Source: a virus
Virus record (IMG/VR): IMGVR_UViG_3300048687_000048
Location: 1-55,454 of that record
Strand: one strand, 5' to 3'
Length of the DNA stretch: 55,454 bases
Within the stretch, counting starts at the first letter, position 1; every line of letters starts with the position of its first letter. Shown here piece by piece: positions 34,657 to 41,802 of the stretch. Below the pieces are notes generated by a model. That model saw only the letters and a list, made by a program, of their open reading frames with translations. It was not told where the DNA came from and did not search any database. The position numbers and the translations under genes are program-made.

Positions 34657-35032
34657 CATCCGAGCCACGCCCTGCGTGGCCTGCCCGTACCGCCTCGACG
34701 TGCCGTCCGGGGTGTGGTCGTTCGATGAGTACGAGAAGCTGCGGGCCTACGACGAGCCCACCGGCGACCAGCCGTGGATGCCCTTCGCCTGCCACGCCAC
34801 GCCCAACCAGATGTGCAACGGCTGGGCTGTGTGTCATACAAGCAGGGGCAACGAGCACGATCTGCTGGCCCTCCGCATCATCGGATACCCGGCTATCCCC
34901 ACGAGCAAGGTGCCGCTGCATGCCTCGGGAAACCTCGCCGCCGACTTCGGTGAGGAAGACATCGATGACCCCAGCGACGAGGCCATGGCGATGGTGGACA
35001 AGCTGATGGAGCGCCACGAGAGGTTGCGGTGA
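34649..35032 (+). CDS. DUF6283-like cysteine-rich protein
   Basis: 127 residues from a GTG overlapping the lipoprotein gene by 8 nt. It carries the motif PCVACPYRLDVPSGVWSFDEY, then MPFACHATPNQMCNGWAVCH. This pattern of Cys and His is seen in a widespread actinophage family (DUF6283) and suggests a metal or redox site. No function is established to my knowledge. Confidence 0.65.
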   Translation: MDDIRATPCVACPYRLDVPSGVWSFDEYEKLRAYDEPTGDQPWMPFACHATPNQMCNGWAVCHTSRGNEHDLLALRIIGYPAIPTSKVPLHASGNLAADFGEEDIDDPSDEAMAMVDKLMERHERLR

Positions 35033-35127
35033 TCCCCAGCAGCCCATGGGGGATCAGCCGGGCGCTGTGGCTGGTCGGCATCCTGTGGGTGACCTCCACC
35101 CTCTGCGTGATGTTCTGGCCGACATGA
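35029..35127 (+). CDS. Tiny membrane peptide 1
   Basis: 32 residues from a GTG overlapping the previous stop (GTGA). It has a single hydrophobic segment (ALWLVGILWVTSTLCVMFW). It is the first of three consecutive overlapping micro-genes. Confidence 0.5.
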   Translation: MIPSSPWGISRALWLVGILWVTSTLCVMFWPT

Positions 35128-35231
35128 TCATGCTCGCCGTGCTCGGCGTCGTCGTCCTGCAGATCGTCATCTGCATCATTAGGTACCTGGCCGGCATCGT
35201 CCGTGACGTCAACCGCTGGGACCGCTGGTGA
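35124..35231 (+). CDS. Tiny membrane peptide 2
   Basis: 35 residues from an ATG overlapping the previous stop (ATGA). It starts MIMLAVLGVVVLQIVICII, followed by a basic/aromatic tail (VRDVNRWDRW). One transmembrane helix. Confidence 0.5.
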   Translation: MIMLAVLGVVVLQIVICIIRYLAGIVRDVNRWDRW

Positions 35232-35314
35232 AGACCGACTATCGCATGCTGGCCTGGATCTGCCTGGGCTCGGCCGTCATGGTGCTTGCGCTCATCGCCG
35301 CCCTAACGTTGTGA
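35228..35314 (+). CDS. Tiny membrane peptide 3
   Basis: 28 residues from a GTG overlapping the previous stop (GTGA): a short charged head (KTDYR) and one hydrophobic helix (AWICLGSAVMVLALIAAL). The stop is followed within 2 nt by the next ATG. Confidence 0.5.
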   Translation: MKTDYRMLAWICLGSAVMVLALIAALTL

Positions 35315-35316
35315 CG

Positions 35317-35523
35317 ATGTCGAACTTCCAGGACGATGACCACGCACTGCGGACCGGGATGTTCCTCGGCTCCTTGATGAAGGCCGGCATCATGGTGATC
35401 CCCGAGATCGATGACGAGCAGAACTACACGCCCGACATCACGGTCGTCTTCCCCGGTGACCGCAACGTGGACGAGTTCAGCGTGCATGTCCGGGTGCTCC
35501 CCGGCCCACCAGAGGCCGTGTGA
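35317..35523 (+). CDS. Small hypothetical protein
   Basis: 68 residues from the ATG at 35317. It contains ALRTGMFLGSLMKAGIMVIP and DITVVFPGDRNVDEFSVHV, an alpha/beta protein without a recognised family. Its last codons form part of a GTGTGATAC motif. Confidence 0.5.
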   Translation: MSNFQDDDHALRTGMFLGSLMKAGIMVIPEIDDEQNYTPDITVVFPGDRNVDEFSVHVRVLPGPPEAV

Positions 35524-35586
35524 TACCGCCGTAAGATACCGGCGGGTACAGCCCGCAGTTGCTAGCCACAAATCTGGCTCTTCGTC

Positions 35587-35616
35587 TTGCTCCGCTCTTA
35601 CCCACGAGTCTAAGGT
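35587..35616 (+). promoter_or_regulatory. Promoter: TTGCTC-N18-TAAGGT
   Basis: A -35-like TTGCTC (35587-35592) and -10-like TAAGGT (35611-35616) at 18-nt spacing in the gap before the secreted-protein genes. The predicted start is near 35623. A GTGTGATAC...GATACC pair (35518-35540) lies upstream and may regulate it. Confidence 0.5.
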
Positions 35617-35658
35617 GACCCCCGTGCCGGGCGGCACAGAGAGGGAGGGAGGCGGGAC

Positions 35659-35730
35659 GTGAACAACACTTCTCGGCGGACCTCTGTTCTGCGATGCCTG
35701 GTACTTCCATCAAGCACCTACAGGGAGTAG
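35659..35730 (+). CDS. Possible leader peptide
   Basis: A 23-codon frame beginning GTG with a strong GGAGG six nt upstream, ending four nt before the next ATG and covering that gene's ribosome site. It is Arg/Ser/Leu-rich (NNTSRRTSVLRCLVLPSS). It could couple or attenuate translation of the secreted protein. Weak evidence. Confidence 0.3.
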   Translation: MNNTSRRTSVLRCLVLPSSTYRE

Positions 35731-35734
35731 ATAC

Positions 35735-36796
35735 ATGCATCGCAGGAACACGAAGCGGGTTGCCGCCGTGCTCGCAGTGGCAGGCTTCGGCCTCGCCACC
35801 GCACACGGCGCCAACGCCGCCGACGCTGTGGCCCAGTCGCAGCACAGCCAGCCGGCACCGGAGACGGAGTCGGAGGTCGATGACCTCGTCGTCCAGGACG
35901 CCAGCGTGGACGTGACGGTTCGCCAGCACGACTACGCCAACTCGGGGGACAACCTGGCGTTCAACTGGACGGACCAGTTCAACGGCAGCCACCAGGACAG
36001 CGACTCGGATGCCAACGGCGGCGACTCGTCCGCCCACGCCACCGACTTCGACTTCGGCTCGGACGTCGATGCGTCAGCGGCCTCCACCACGGGTGCGGCT
36101 GCGGCCGAGGCCATCGTGGCGGCGGACTCGCTGGGCGGCGACGGCGGGACGTCGGACTCGACCAACGACAACGGCGGCACCAACGACGCCACCGTGGACA
36201 ACACCATCGCTGCCGGGGCCGCTGCGGCCACCAACACCATCACCGGTGGGGTGACCCAGCGTCAGGACAACACGTCCGAGAGCGCCGCCACGGCGACCGG
36301 CGGAGCGGCCACGTCCGCCTCGACGGCCGGCGGGGCGACCGCTGCCTCCAGCACCCCGACGCCGGCTTCGGCCGAGGTCGAGGCGAAGGTGATCCAGCGG
36401 GCGAGCACCGACATCTACGTGAGCCAGGGCGCCGCCGCCAACAGCGGTGGGAACGTGGCCGTCAACGCCACCAGCCAGGGCAACTACTCGGGCCAGGACA
36501 GCGACAGCGACGCCAACGGTGGCGACTCGCACGCCACGGCGTCGGCTCCGGAGGCCTCGACGGCCTCCACGGGTGGCGCCTCGGCGGCTTCGGCCTCCGG
36601 TACGGCCACGTCCGAGGGTGGCGGTGGTGGCGAGTCCACCAGCGCCAACACCAACTCGGGTGCCAACACGGCTGCGGCCACCAACAGCATCACGACGGGT
36701 GCGGCCACGGCCTCCAACTCGGCGTCGTTCACGGTGACCCAGACGCAGACCAACGACAGCACCTCGACGGCGGACGCCACCGCTGACGGCGGCTGA
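35735..36796 (+). CDS. Secreted Ala/Ser/Thr/Gly-rich repeat protein
   Basis: 353 residues; AGGGAG lies 7 nt before the ATG. A Sec signal peptide (basic RRNTKR, hydrophobic core, cleavage near ANAAD) is followed by two long related halves. Each starts with V.Q..AS(V/T)D(V/I).V.Q..(Y/A)ANSG.N.A.N and carries QDSDSDANGGDS (around residues ~87 and ~253). The remainder is low complexity. The protein should be exported, and its extended repeats suggest a matrix or surface-coat role. It forms a pair with the anchored protein at 36877. Confidence 0.65.
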   Translation: MHRRNTKRVAAVLAVAGFGLATAHGANAADAVAQSQHSQPAPETESEVDDLVVQDASVDVTVRQHDYANSGDNLAFNWTDQFNGSHQDSDSDANGGDSSAHATDFDFGSDVDASAASTTGAAAAEAIVAADSLGGDGGTSDSTNDNGGTNDATVDNTIAAGAAAATNTITGGVTQRQDNTSESAATATGGAATSASTAGGATAASSTPTPASAEVEAKVIQRASTDIYVSQGAAANSGGNVAVNATSQGNYSGQDSDSDANGGDSHATASAPEASTASTGGASAASASGTATSEGGGGGESTSANTNSGANTAAATNSITTGAATASNSASFTVTQTQTNDSTSTADATADGG

Positions 36797-36848
36797 TCTC
36801 CCAACCTCCATCGGGAGATGACGTGGGCGGGGGCTTCGGTCCCCGCCC
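36796..36848 (+). terminator. Two consecutive hairpins between the secreted-protein genes
   Basis: ATCTCCC/GGGAGAT (36796-36802 with 36813-36819), then GGGCGGGG/CCCCGCCC (36825-36832 with 36841-36848), lie just before the next ATG. They may attenuate read-through or protect the upstream mRNA. Confidence 0.5.
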
Positions 36849-36876
36849 TCGTCTCGTTGAAAGGGCGGCACTGAAC

Positions 36877-38964
36877 ATGTACAGAACCAAGACCATCGTG
36901 GGGGCGGCGCTCGTCGCCACGATCACGATGTTCACGACGACGGTGGCACGGGCGGAGGATGCGGAACCTGCGCCCTCGACCACGGTCGTGGAACAGGAGG
37001 CAGCACCCACCACGACGATGGAGATCGTCGTCCCCGTGCAGGAGCCAGACCCGGAACCTCAGGCTGAGCCTGAGCCCGAGCCGGCCACCACCACCACGGC
37101 CACCACGGAGCCGGCCACGCAGGACACGAGTCCTGCGCCTGCCGCTGTCACGGAGGTCACGACCGCCGAGACGGCTGCGAGCACCACGGCCCCGCCGACG
37201 ACCAATGCCCAGCAGACGCACGATCAATCCACGGTGATCACCGGGACCCAGGTGGCGGAAGCCAACACGGGGACCAACACGGCGGTCAACGAGCAGGATC
37301 CGCAAAGCGGGGTATCGGTCGGCCTCGGCACGGCGGTGGACACCGGCACGGCCGACGCCATCGGCAGTGTGGACGTCAACACGGTGACCCAGGAGGCCAC
37401 CGTGGTCCTCACCGACCAGGCGGTGGCGAACCTGCTGCAGATCGCCCTGATCCTCAACATCGGGGCGGCGCTGGCGAACAGCGGGAGCAACGGGGTCGTC
37501 TCGTCACCGGACGGGACCTCCAACCCCGGTGCCATCGACAGCGGCACGGCCACGGCGATCGGCAACTCGATCGCCAGCTACATCACCCAGGCGGCGAACA
37601 CGACGGCCGACAACGCCGTCGATGACTCCGCCTCGCAGTTGGCGATCAGCCTGTTCATCGGGCTGGCCCTCGCCAACAGCGGCGCCAACAGCGTCCTCGG
37701 GAACGGCGTCGCCGGCTCCGGGGGCGACATCGGCACGGGTGATGCCTCGGCCATCGGCAACGACTCCATCACCGACATCACGCAGCGGGCTCTCCTGCTG
37801 GGTGCTGACCAGGCGCAGTTGAACGTGCTGCAACGGGCCACGGTGCTCAACCTCGGCTTCGCCCTCGCCAACAGTGGCCTCAACGACATCTCCGGTGTCG
37901 CTGGGAGCCTGCTGGCGGCGAGCGACGACGAGGATGACGCTCTGGCCCAGCAGTTGTTCACCATGCTCCTGCCGGCGCTCCTGCAGAGCTACGGCTACGG
38001 CGTGGGGTCGGGGTCCATCGACTCCGGTGACGCCAACGCCATCGGGAACCAGAGCCAGACGTACGTCGAGCAGTTCGCTGGGGCAACGGCAAGCGGTGAC
38101 GGCATCGCTTCCATCCTCCAGGACGTGCTGGTGGCGAACGTCGGCGGGGCTGCGGCCAACTCGGGGCTCAACAGCCTCGGCACGGCCCGGACCCTGGACG
38201 CCCAGACGGCCACAGCGGTCGTCCAGATGGCGGCGTTCCTGGCCCACCTGCTGGCGATGGTGCATCACTCCTCGGACACGGCCACGGCGCTGGCCGCACA
38301 GACCCAGAGCATCGAGATCCCCTTCGGGGACCTGATCTTGACGCTCGACGGTCAGTTCGGCGCCATGGACACCTTCCTCACCCAGGGTGAGGCGAGGGCC
38401 AACATCCGTCAGATCTCGATCATCGTCAGCTTGGGCGTGGCCCAGGCCAACAGCGGCCTCAACGCCGTGGCGACGATGTCGGACTCCCGTCTGCTGTCAG
38501 CGGTCAACGCTGCCCTCCCCGATGTCATCGGGACGGGCGACGCTGCTGCTCGCAACCAGACGTTGGTCCAGATCTGTCAGCGGGTGAACGCCCTCAACGT
38601 GGAGTGCCTGGCACCGCCGAAGCCGCCGGTGGATGAGCCGCCGGGCGGCACACCGTCGGGGGAGCCCCCCGTCGTGAACCCTGGTACCCCGGTACCAGAG
38701 ACTCCTGAGCCCGCTATCGCTCTTCCCGATTCGGGAGGGGCCCCGGAGACGGTGAGCTACCTCGTCCCCGAGGCGGGACCGATCGGCCTGCGGGCGCCGA
38801 CCGATTCCTCCACGCACGGATCCAGGACGGGGCCGCTGGCCTTCACGGGATCCAACGCCATGACCATGATCTGGCTCGCCACCACGGTGGCGCTGCTCGG
38901 TCTGGCCCTGGTGTGTATGACATACCGGCGCAAGCCAGTTGCAGGGGCTCACTTCCGCAAGTAG
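36877..38964 (+). CDS. Secreted repeat protein with LAXTG-type wall anchor
   Basis: 695 residues from the ATG at 36877, chosen because it opens a signal peptide (YRTKTIVGAALVATI, cleavage near VARAED). A Pro/Glu/Thr-rich stalk (~25-110) is followed by a large domain of repeats with the pattern LxNxGxALANSGxN and GTGDASAIGNxSxTxITQ. The C-terminus has LAFTG, a hydrophobic helix (MIWLATTVALLGLALVC) and a basic tail (YRRK). This is the layout of sortase substrates; LAXTG is the class E sortase signal in high-GC Gram-positives. The product would coat the infected cell wall, unless it is a virion protein. Confidence 0.68.
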   Translation: MYRTKTIVGAALVATITMFTTTVARAEDAEPAPSTTVVEQEAAPTTTMEIVVPVQEPDPEPQAEPEPEPATTTTATTEPATQDTSPAPAAVTEVTTAETAASTTAPPTTNAQQTHDQSTVITGTQVAEANTGTNTAVNEQDPQSGVSVGLGTAVDTGTADAIGSVDVNTVTQEATVVLTDQAVANLLQIALILNIGAALANSGSNGVVSSPDGTSNPGAIDSGTATAIGNSIASYITQAANTTADNAVDDSASQLAISLFIGLALANSGANSVLGNGVAGSGGDIGTGDASAIGNDSITDITQRALLLGADQAQLNVLQRATVLNLGFALANSGLNDISGVAGSLLAASDDEDDALAQQLFTMLLPALLQSYGYGVGSGSIDSGDANAIGNQSQTYVEQFAGATASGDGIASILQDVLVANVGGAAANSGLNSLGTARTLDAQTATAVVQMAAFLAHLLAMVHHSSDTATALAAQTQSIEIPFGDLILTLDGQFGAMDTFLTQGEARANIRQISIIVSLGVAQANSGLNAVATMSDSRLLSAVNAALPDVIGTGDAAARNQTLVQICQRVNALNVECLAPPKPPVDEPPGGTPSGEPPVVNPGTPVPETPEPAIALPDSGGAPETVSYLVPEAGPIGLRAPTDSSTHGSRTGPLAFTGSNAMTMIWLATTVALLGLALVCMTYRRKPVAGAHFRK

Positions 38965-38990
38965 AGTTCCTAACAAGGCGGGCAACCTAA

Positions 38991-39018
38991 AGAGCCCCTC
39001 CCGCAAGGGAGGGGCTCT
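38991..39018. terminator. Bidirectional terminator between convergent genes
   Basis: Perfect 12-bp arms AGAGCCCCTCCC / GGGAGGGGCTCT with a GCAA loop, followed by TTGTTGT. It separates the rightward surface-protein unit from the leftward gene at 39052. Confidence 0.85.
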
Positions 39019-39051
39019 TTGTTGTACCGGCGCCAGAACTAGCCGCTGGAG

Positions 39052-39555
39052 CTAGCTCGCCCGCTGCCGCCGTGCCCGCTGAGCCTGACGGCTCTCCCGA
39101 CGCTCGTCGCCGTTGTCGGAGTCGAAGTCCTCTTCGTAGTAGCCGTAGGGCTCGTCGTCATCGACTCGCTCGTCCCGCTCGGCCTCACGCTCCATGTAGC
39201 GCAGATTGTCCCGGTAGCCGAGGACCATCTCATCGACCCACGAGCGCTGGACGTCGAACGCCTGGCCCATCAGGTCGAAGGTGGTCCGCAGCATCTCACC
39301 GGGGCGCAGGAAGGCCGGCGGGATCAGCAGGTTGACCAGGTCGGTCGTCGCTCGCACGTAGGAGCGGACCGCATCACGGCTGGCGTTGGCGCCGTGGCGA
39401 GCTTCCCGCCGAGTGCGATCACGCACCTGCCGGCGCTGCCGATCGGACTCGTCCTGCCAACGGTCCCGCTGCTTGCGGGCCTCACTGCGGTCGTCCTCGG
39501 CGGACGTGCTGATGTCCTTCGTGTCGTGTTCGGCGGTTGCCGATGTCGAAGCCAT
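39052..39555 (-). CDS. Charged coiled-coil protein, unknown
   Basis: 167 residues from the ATG at 39555, with GAGAGG upstream. The N-terminal ~60 residues are strongly charged (RSEARKQRDRWQDESDRQRR), then a hydrophobic amphipathic segment (TTDLVNLLIPPAFLRPGEML) and a very acidic then basic tail. The layout resembles small granule- or membrane-associated proteins, but no family is recognised. It is divergent from the replication genes. Confidence 0.5.
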   Translation of the reverse strand: MASTSATAEHDTKDISTSAEDDRSEARKQRDRWQDESDRQRRQVRDRTRREARHGANASRDAVRSYVRATTDLVNLLIPPAFLRPGEMLRTTFDLMGQAFDVQRSWVDEMVLGYRDNLRYMEREAERDERVDDDEPYGYYEEDFDSDNGDERRESRQAQRARRQRAS

Positions 39556-39687
39556 AGAGGGAAACCTCTCTCGTAGGTAGATGACTGTGCTGCTTGTGCC
39601 CGCCGCACGCCCGTCCTGTGGAGCATCCATGACTACACCTCTCTGACCCCCATTGGCAACCAGATCGAGAGGTCCCAGCAACATTAG

Positions 39688-39719
39688 TTCGTTGTCCACA
39701 GCAACCTGGGGACAACGAA
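39688..39719. promoter_or_regulatory. DnaA-box-like inverted pair
   Basis: TTGTCCACA at 39692-39700 equals the actinobacterial DnaA-box form. The opposite strand carries TTGTCCCCA, one mismatch away. The pair lies in a perfect 10-bp inverted repeat (TTCGTTGTCC / GGACAACGAA) upstream of the replication initiator gene. Confidence 0.5.
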
Positions 39720-39760
39720 GTCCCCGTGGGTGTGTACTACGGTGCCGCTCTCTGAACAGC

Positions 39761-39795
39761 GAAGGGACCGGGGCATCACGATCCCCGGTCCCTTC
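39761..39795. terminator. Strong hairpin upstream of the initiator gene
   Basis: Perfect 13-bp arms GAAGGGACCGGGG / CCCCGGTCCCTTC with a 9-nt loop, 38 nt before the ATG at 39833. It could be a terminator insulating the divergent region or a leader structure; no long T-tract follows. Confidence 0.55.
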
Positions 39796-39832
39796 GACTA
39801 GCAGCACTCCCCTAGGCAGGAAGAAGCAGGAG

Positions 39833-40753
39833 ATGCAACGTACAGATCGCCTTGCCCGGTTGCAAGCCTTCGAGTTCCTGCGGGACCTTCAACGTCCCTT
39901 GAGCATCACGCCACGGCAGTGGGTGGGCGTACGTGCGTTCCTCTACATCATCGCTCGGGGCTACCCCCGTCCCTACAAGAGCGAGATCACCATCGCCACG
40001 GAGATGGGCGTGCACATCAGTTCCGTGAAGCGCTACGTATCACTCGCCAAGGCCGCAGGCGTGTTGACAGTAACTCCGAACGCCGGAACCAAGAGCCGTG
40101 GGAACCCCCGCCGGACCAACCTGTATCACCTCGTGTATGACACAGAAATGAGCCCTACGGTGGGGCTCAAATTGAGCCCCAAATCACAGGGGATACCAAG
40201 GTATCCCCTGCGTACAACGAAGGGTCCTACGGACCTGACTACGTCAGGTCCTTCGAACCGTGCCGGCAAAGCCGCCACGACCAAGATCCGTAAGATCCCA
40301 GGGATGGATGCGGGAGAGGCCATCAGTGCCGCCAACGACCGTGGCTACGCCAAGCGTCGTCCTCGTCGTGGCGACACCGACCCCGCACGGAACCTCGTGG
40401 CGTACTTCCTCGACCGCTGGGAGGATGCGGTGACACTGTCGCCCTCCCTGGCAACGATGCGGGGACCGGAGTCGAGGGGGGAGATGACGGGGTACATCCG
40501 CAAGGTCTTCATCGCCCCCACGGCTGGACGGAGCTACAGCGAGGAGGAGGTGCGTGGCTTCATCGATGACTTCATGAAGGCGGCGGTGCGACGGACCGCT
40601 GGGATCAAGCACGCCGACGATCAGTCGGCCTGGCGCCGGTTCACGGGGTGGTGGGGCCGGCGCCCCTCGCATCCCGACTCGGGACTCGCCGCTCGGCAGT
40701 TCTTCGAAGAGCAGCAGGCGAAGCGGTTGACGGAGCCCGGCTCGGCGTCCTAG
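39833..40753 (+). CDS. Replication initiator-like winged-helix protein (lambda O-like role)
   Basis: 306 residues. The N-terminus (~20-100) is a winged helix-turn-helix: LSITPRQWVGVRAFLYIIAR, then ITIATEMGVHISSVKRYVSL, as in phage replication initiators. A Pro/Ser/Thr-rich linker (~105-145) follows, and then a basic helical C-terminal domain. Downstream come a helicase loader, DnaB-type helicase and primase, the same order as initiator-loader-helicase cassettes. The linker DNA is packed with inverted repeats and is a candidate origin. The precise family is not certain. Confidence 0.62.
   Translation: MQRTDRLARLQAFEFLRDLQRPLSITPRQWVGVRAFLYIIARGYPRPYKSEITIATEMGVHISSVKRYVSLAKAAGVLTVTPNAGTKSRGNPRRTNLYHLVYDTEMSPTVGLKLSPKSQGIPRYPLRTTKGPTDLTTSGPSNRAGKAATTKIRKIPGMDAGEAISAANDRGYAKRRPRRGDTDPARNLVAYFLDRWEDAVTLSPSLATMRGPESRGEMTGYIRKVFIAPTAGRSYSEEEVRGFIDDFMKAAVRRTAGIKHADDQSAWRRFTGWWGRRPSHPDSGLAARQFFEEQQAKRLTEPGSAS
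40150..40255. other. Candidate replication origin: cluster of inverted repeats in the initiator linker
   Basis: GGGGCTCAA-A-TTGAGCCCC (40162-40180), CAGGGGATACC-AA-GGTATCCCCTG (40187-40210) and GGACCTGA-CTACG-TCAGGTCC (40231-40251), with outer CGAAGG/CTTCG and GAGCCC/GGGCTC partners, follow one another in ~105 bp. In lambda-type phages the origin lies in the same place, within the O gene linker. Confidence 0.5.
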
Positions 40754-40756
40754 GGT
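40727..40756 (+). promoter_or_regulatory. Promoter: TTGACG-N18-TAGGGT
   Basis: A -35 TTGACG (40727-40732) and -10-like TAGGGT (40751-40756) at 18-nt spacing. It would start transcription near 40763, just before a large leader hairpin and the helicase loader gene. Confidence 0.55.
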
Positions 40757-40774
40757 CAGAGCTTCCATCGAGAA

Positions 40775-40824
40775 CCCCCCAGGGCCAGCGGCCAAGGCCA
40801 TGGCTCTGGGGTAACCCTGGGGGG
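40775..40824 (+). promoter_or_regulatory. Leader hairpin before the helicase loader
   Basis: Perfect 10-bp arms CCCCCCAGGG / CCCTGGGGGG enclose a second stem (GGCC-AA-GGCC within CCAG/CTGG). It lies in the leader between the promoter and the ATG at 40869 and may be a terminator or attenuator. Confidence 0.45.
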
Positions 40825-40868
40825 ACTCCTTGGTGGACGGTGAAGACCGAACAAGGAGTCGATGGAAA

Positions 40869-41396
40869 ATGGTTGTCTCTCTCAGGGACCTGCACGCCCA
40901 TCAGCAGGAAGCGCTGAAAGAGTGGCGGCGTAACATCCAGTCCGGTGAAGGCAAGGTCGGGCTGTGGGTCTACGGTGGCCGCTCTGAGGGCTCCACGACC
41001 ATCGGTCGGGTGGCCCTGGCCCGGATGGAGTGGGACGGCCTTGACACGGACGAGGTCATGTGCCTCGACCTGCTGGATACCATCCGCCGCTCCTGGGGAG
41101 CCGGCGAGATCTCCCGCCACCTGCCCAGCGACTACGACTTGTATGTGGACGCCAACGTCCTGGACATGCAGGTTGAGCGATACTGGGACGTGGACGTCCT
41201 CATGCTCGATGACTTCCACGAGGAGGTCATCGACATGAACTTCTGGCGGCGCCATGTGCAGCCGAAGGTCGAACGTCGCTTGAAGGCACGCAAGCCGACG
41301 ATCGTCACCACGGACATGACGCCCAAGAGCAACACGCTCGATGGGCTGGGGAGAGTCATCGACAACCTGTTCGTCTCGTGCTATGCAGAACGGTGA
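40869..41396 (+). CDS. DnaC-like helicase loader with degenerate P-loop
   Basis: 175 residues. It has the AAA+ layout of DnaC-type loaders: VYGGRSEGSTTIG at ~34-46, a strand and helix, Walker B VLMLDDFHEE, and a sensor-like PTIVTTDMTP. The Walker A lysine is missing (G-x4-G-S-T instead of G-x4-G-K-T), so ATP binding may be lost. AAGGAG lies ~10 nt before the ATG. It sits between initiator and replicative helicase, as lambda P does. Confidence 0.65.
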   Translation: MVVSLRDLHAHQQEALKEWRRNIQSGEGKVGLWVYGGRSEGSTTIGRVALARMEWDGLDTDEVMCLDLLDTIRRSWGAGEISRHLPSDYDLYVDANVLDMQVERYWDVDVLMLDDFHEEVIDMNFWRRHVQPKVERRLKARKPTIVTTDMTPKSNTLDGLGRVIDNLFVSCYAER

Positions 41397-41802
41397 CCTA
41401 GAGGCCCACGTCCGGGACCGCATCATCGTGGTCATCGAGGGCGTCCTGTGCCTGCCGATCCAGGAGAAGACGAAGTCTCGCTGGGGTCGGGAGAAGACGG
41501 TGGCGTATCACATCAACTGGTACGACGTGCCGTTGAAGCGCCTCATCGTGACACACGAGCGCAACCCCGACCTGGACGTCGAGTTGGTCAGCTTCATCTC
41601 CCAGGACTTCGTGGACTTCGCCGCCGAGTACCTGGACCTGGCTGGCATCCCGTACTCGTCCATCAAGTACTGGTCGTTCGACATGTTCCAGTCGGTACTG
41701 CGGTATCAGCGCAACCTGCGGGCGGTGTATGACACTGACCCCGATCAGTTGCAGCGCTACGGCCAGTTGGGTGTGGCCGTGGTGCAGGGCTCGGACTTCT
41801 GA
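41383..41802 (+). CDS. HAD-like phage protein, possibly inactive
   Basis: 139 residues, overlapping the loader gene by 14 nt. The opening RIIVVIEGVLCLP aligns with the HAD motif I region (hhhDxDGhL), but both catalytic aspartates are replaced. The end AVYDTDPDQLQRYGQLGVAVV resembles the motif IV area of HAD proteins. It could be a degenerate HAD-fold protein. The assignment is tentative. Confidence 0.45.
   Translation: MQNGDLEAHVRDRIIVVIEGVLCLPIQEKTKSRWGREKTVAYHINWYDVPLKRLIVTHERNPDLDVELVSFISQDFVDFAAEYLDLAGIPYSSIKYWSFDMFQSVLRYQRNLRAVYDTDPDQLQRYGQLGVAVVQGSDF

Noticed and set aside
41383-41802. Active HAD phosphatase or kinase 3' domain
   Set aside because: The catalytic Asp positions of motif I are replaced (VVIEGVL), so activity cannot be supported.
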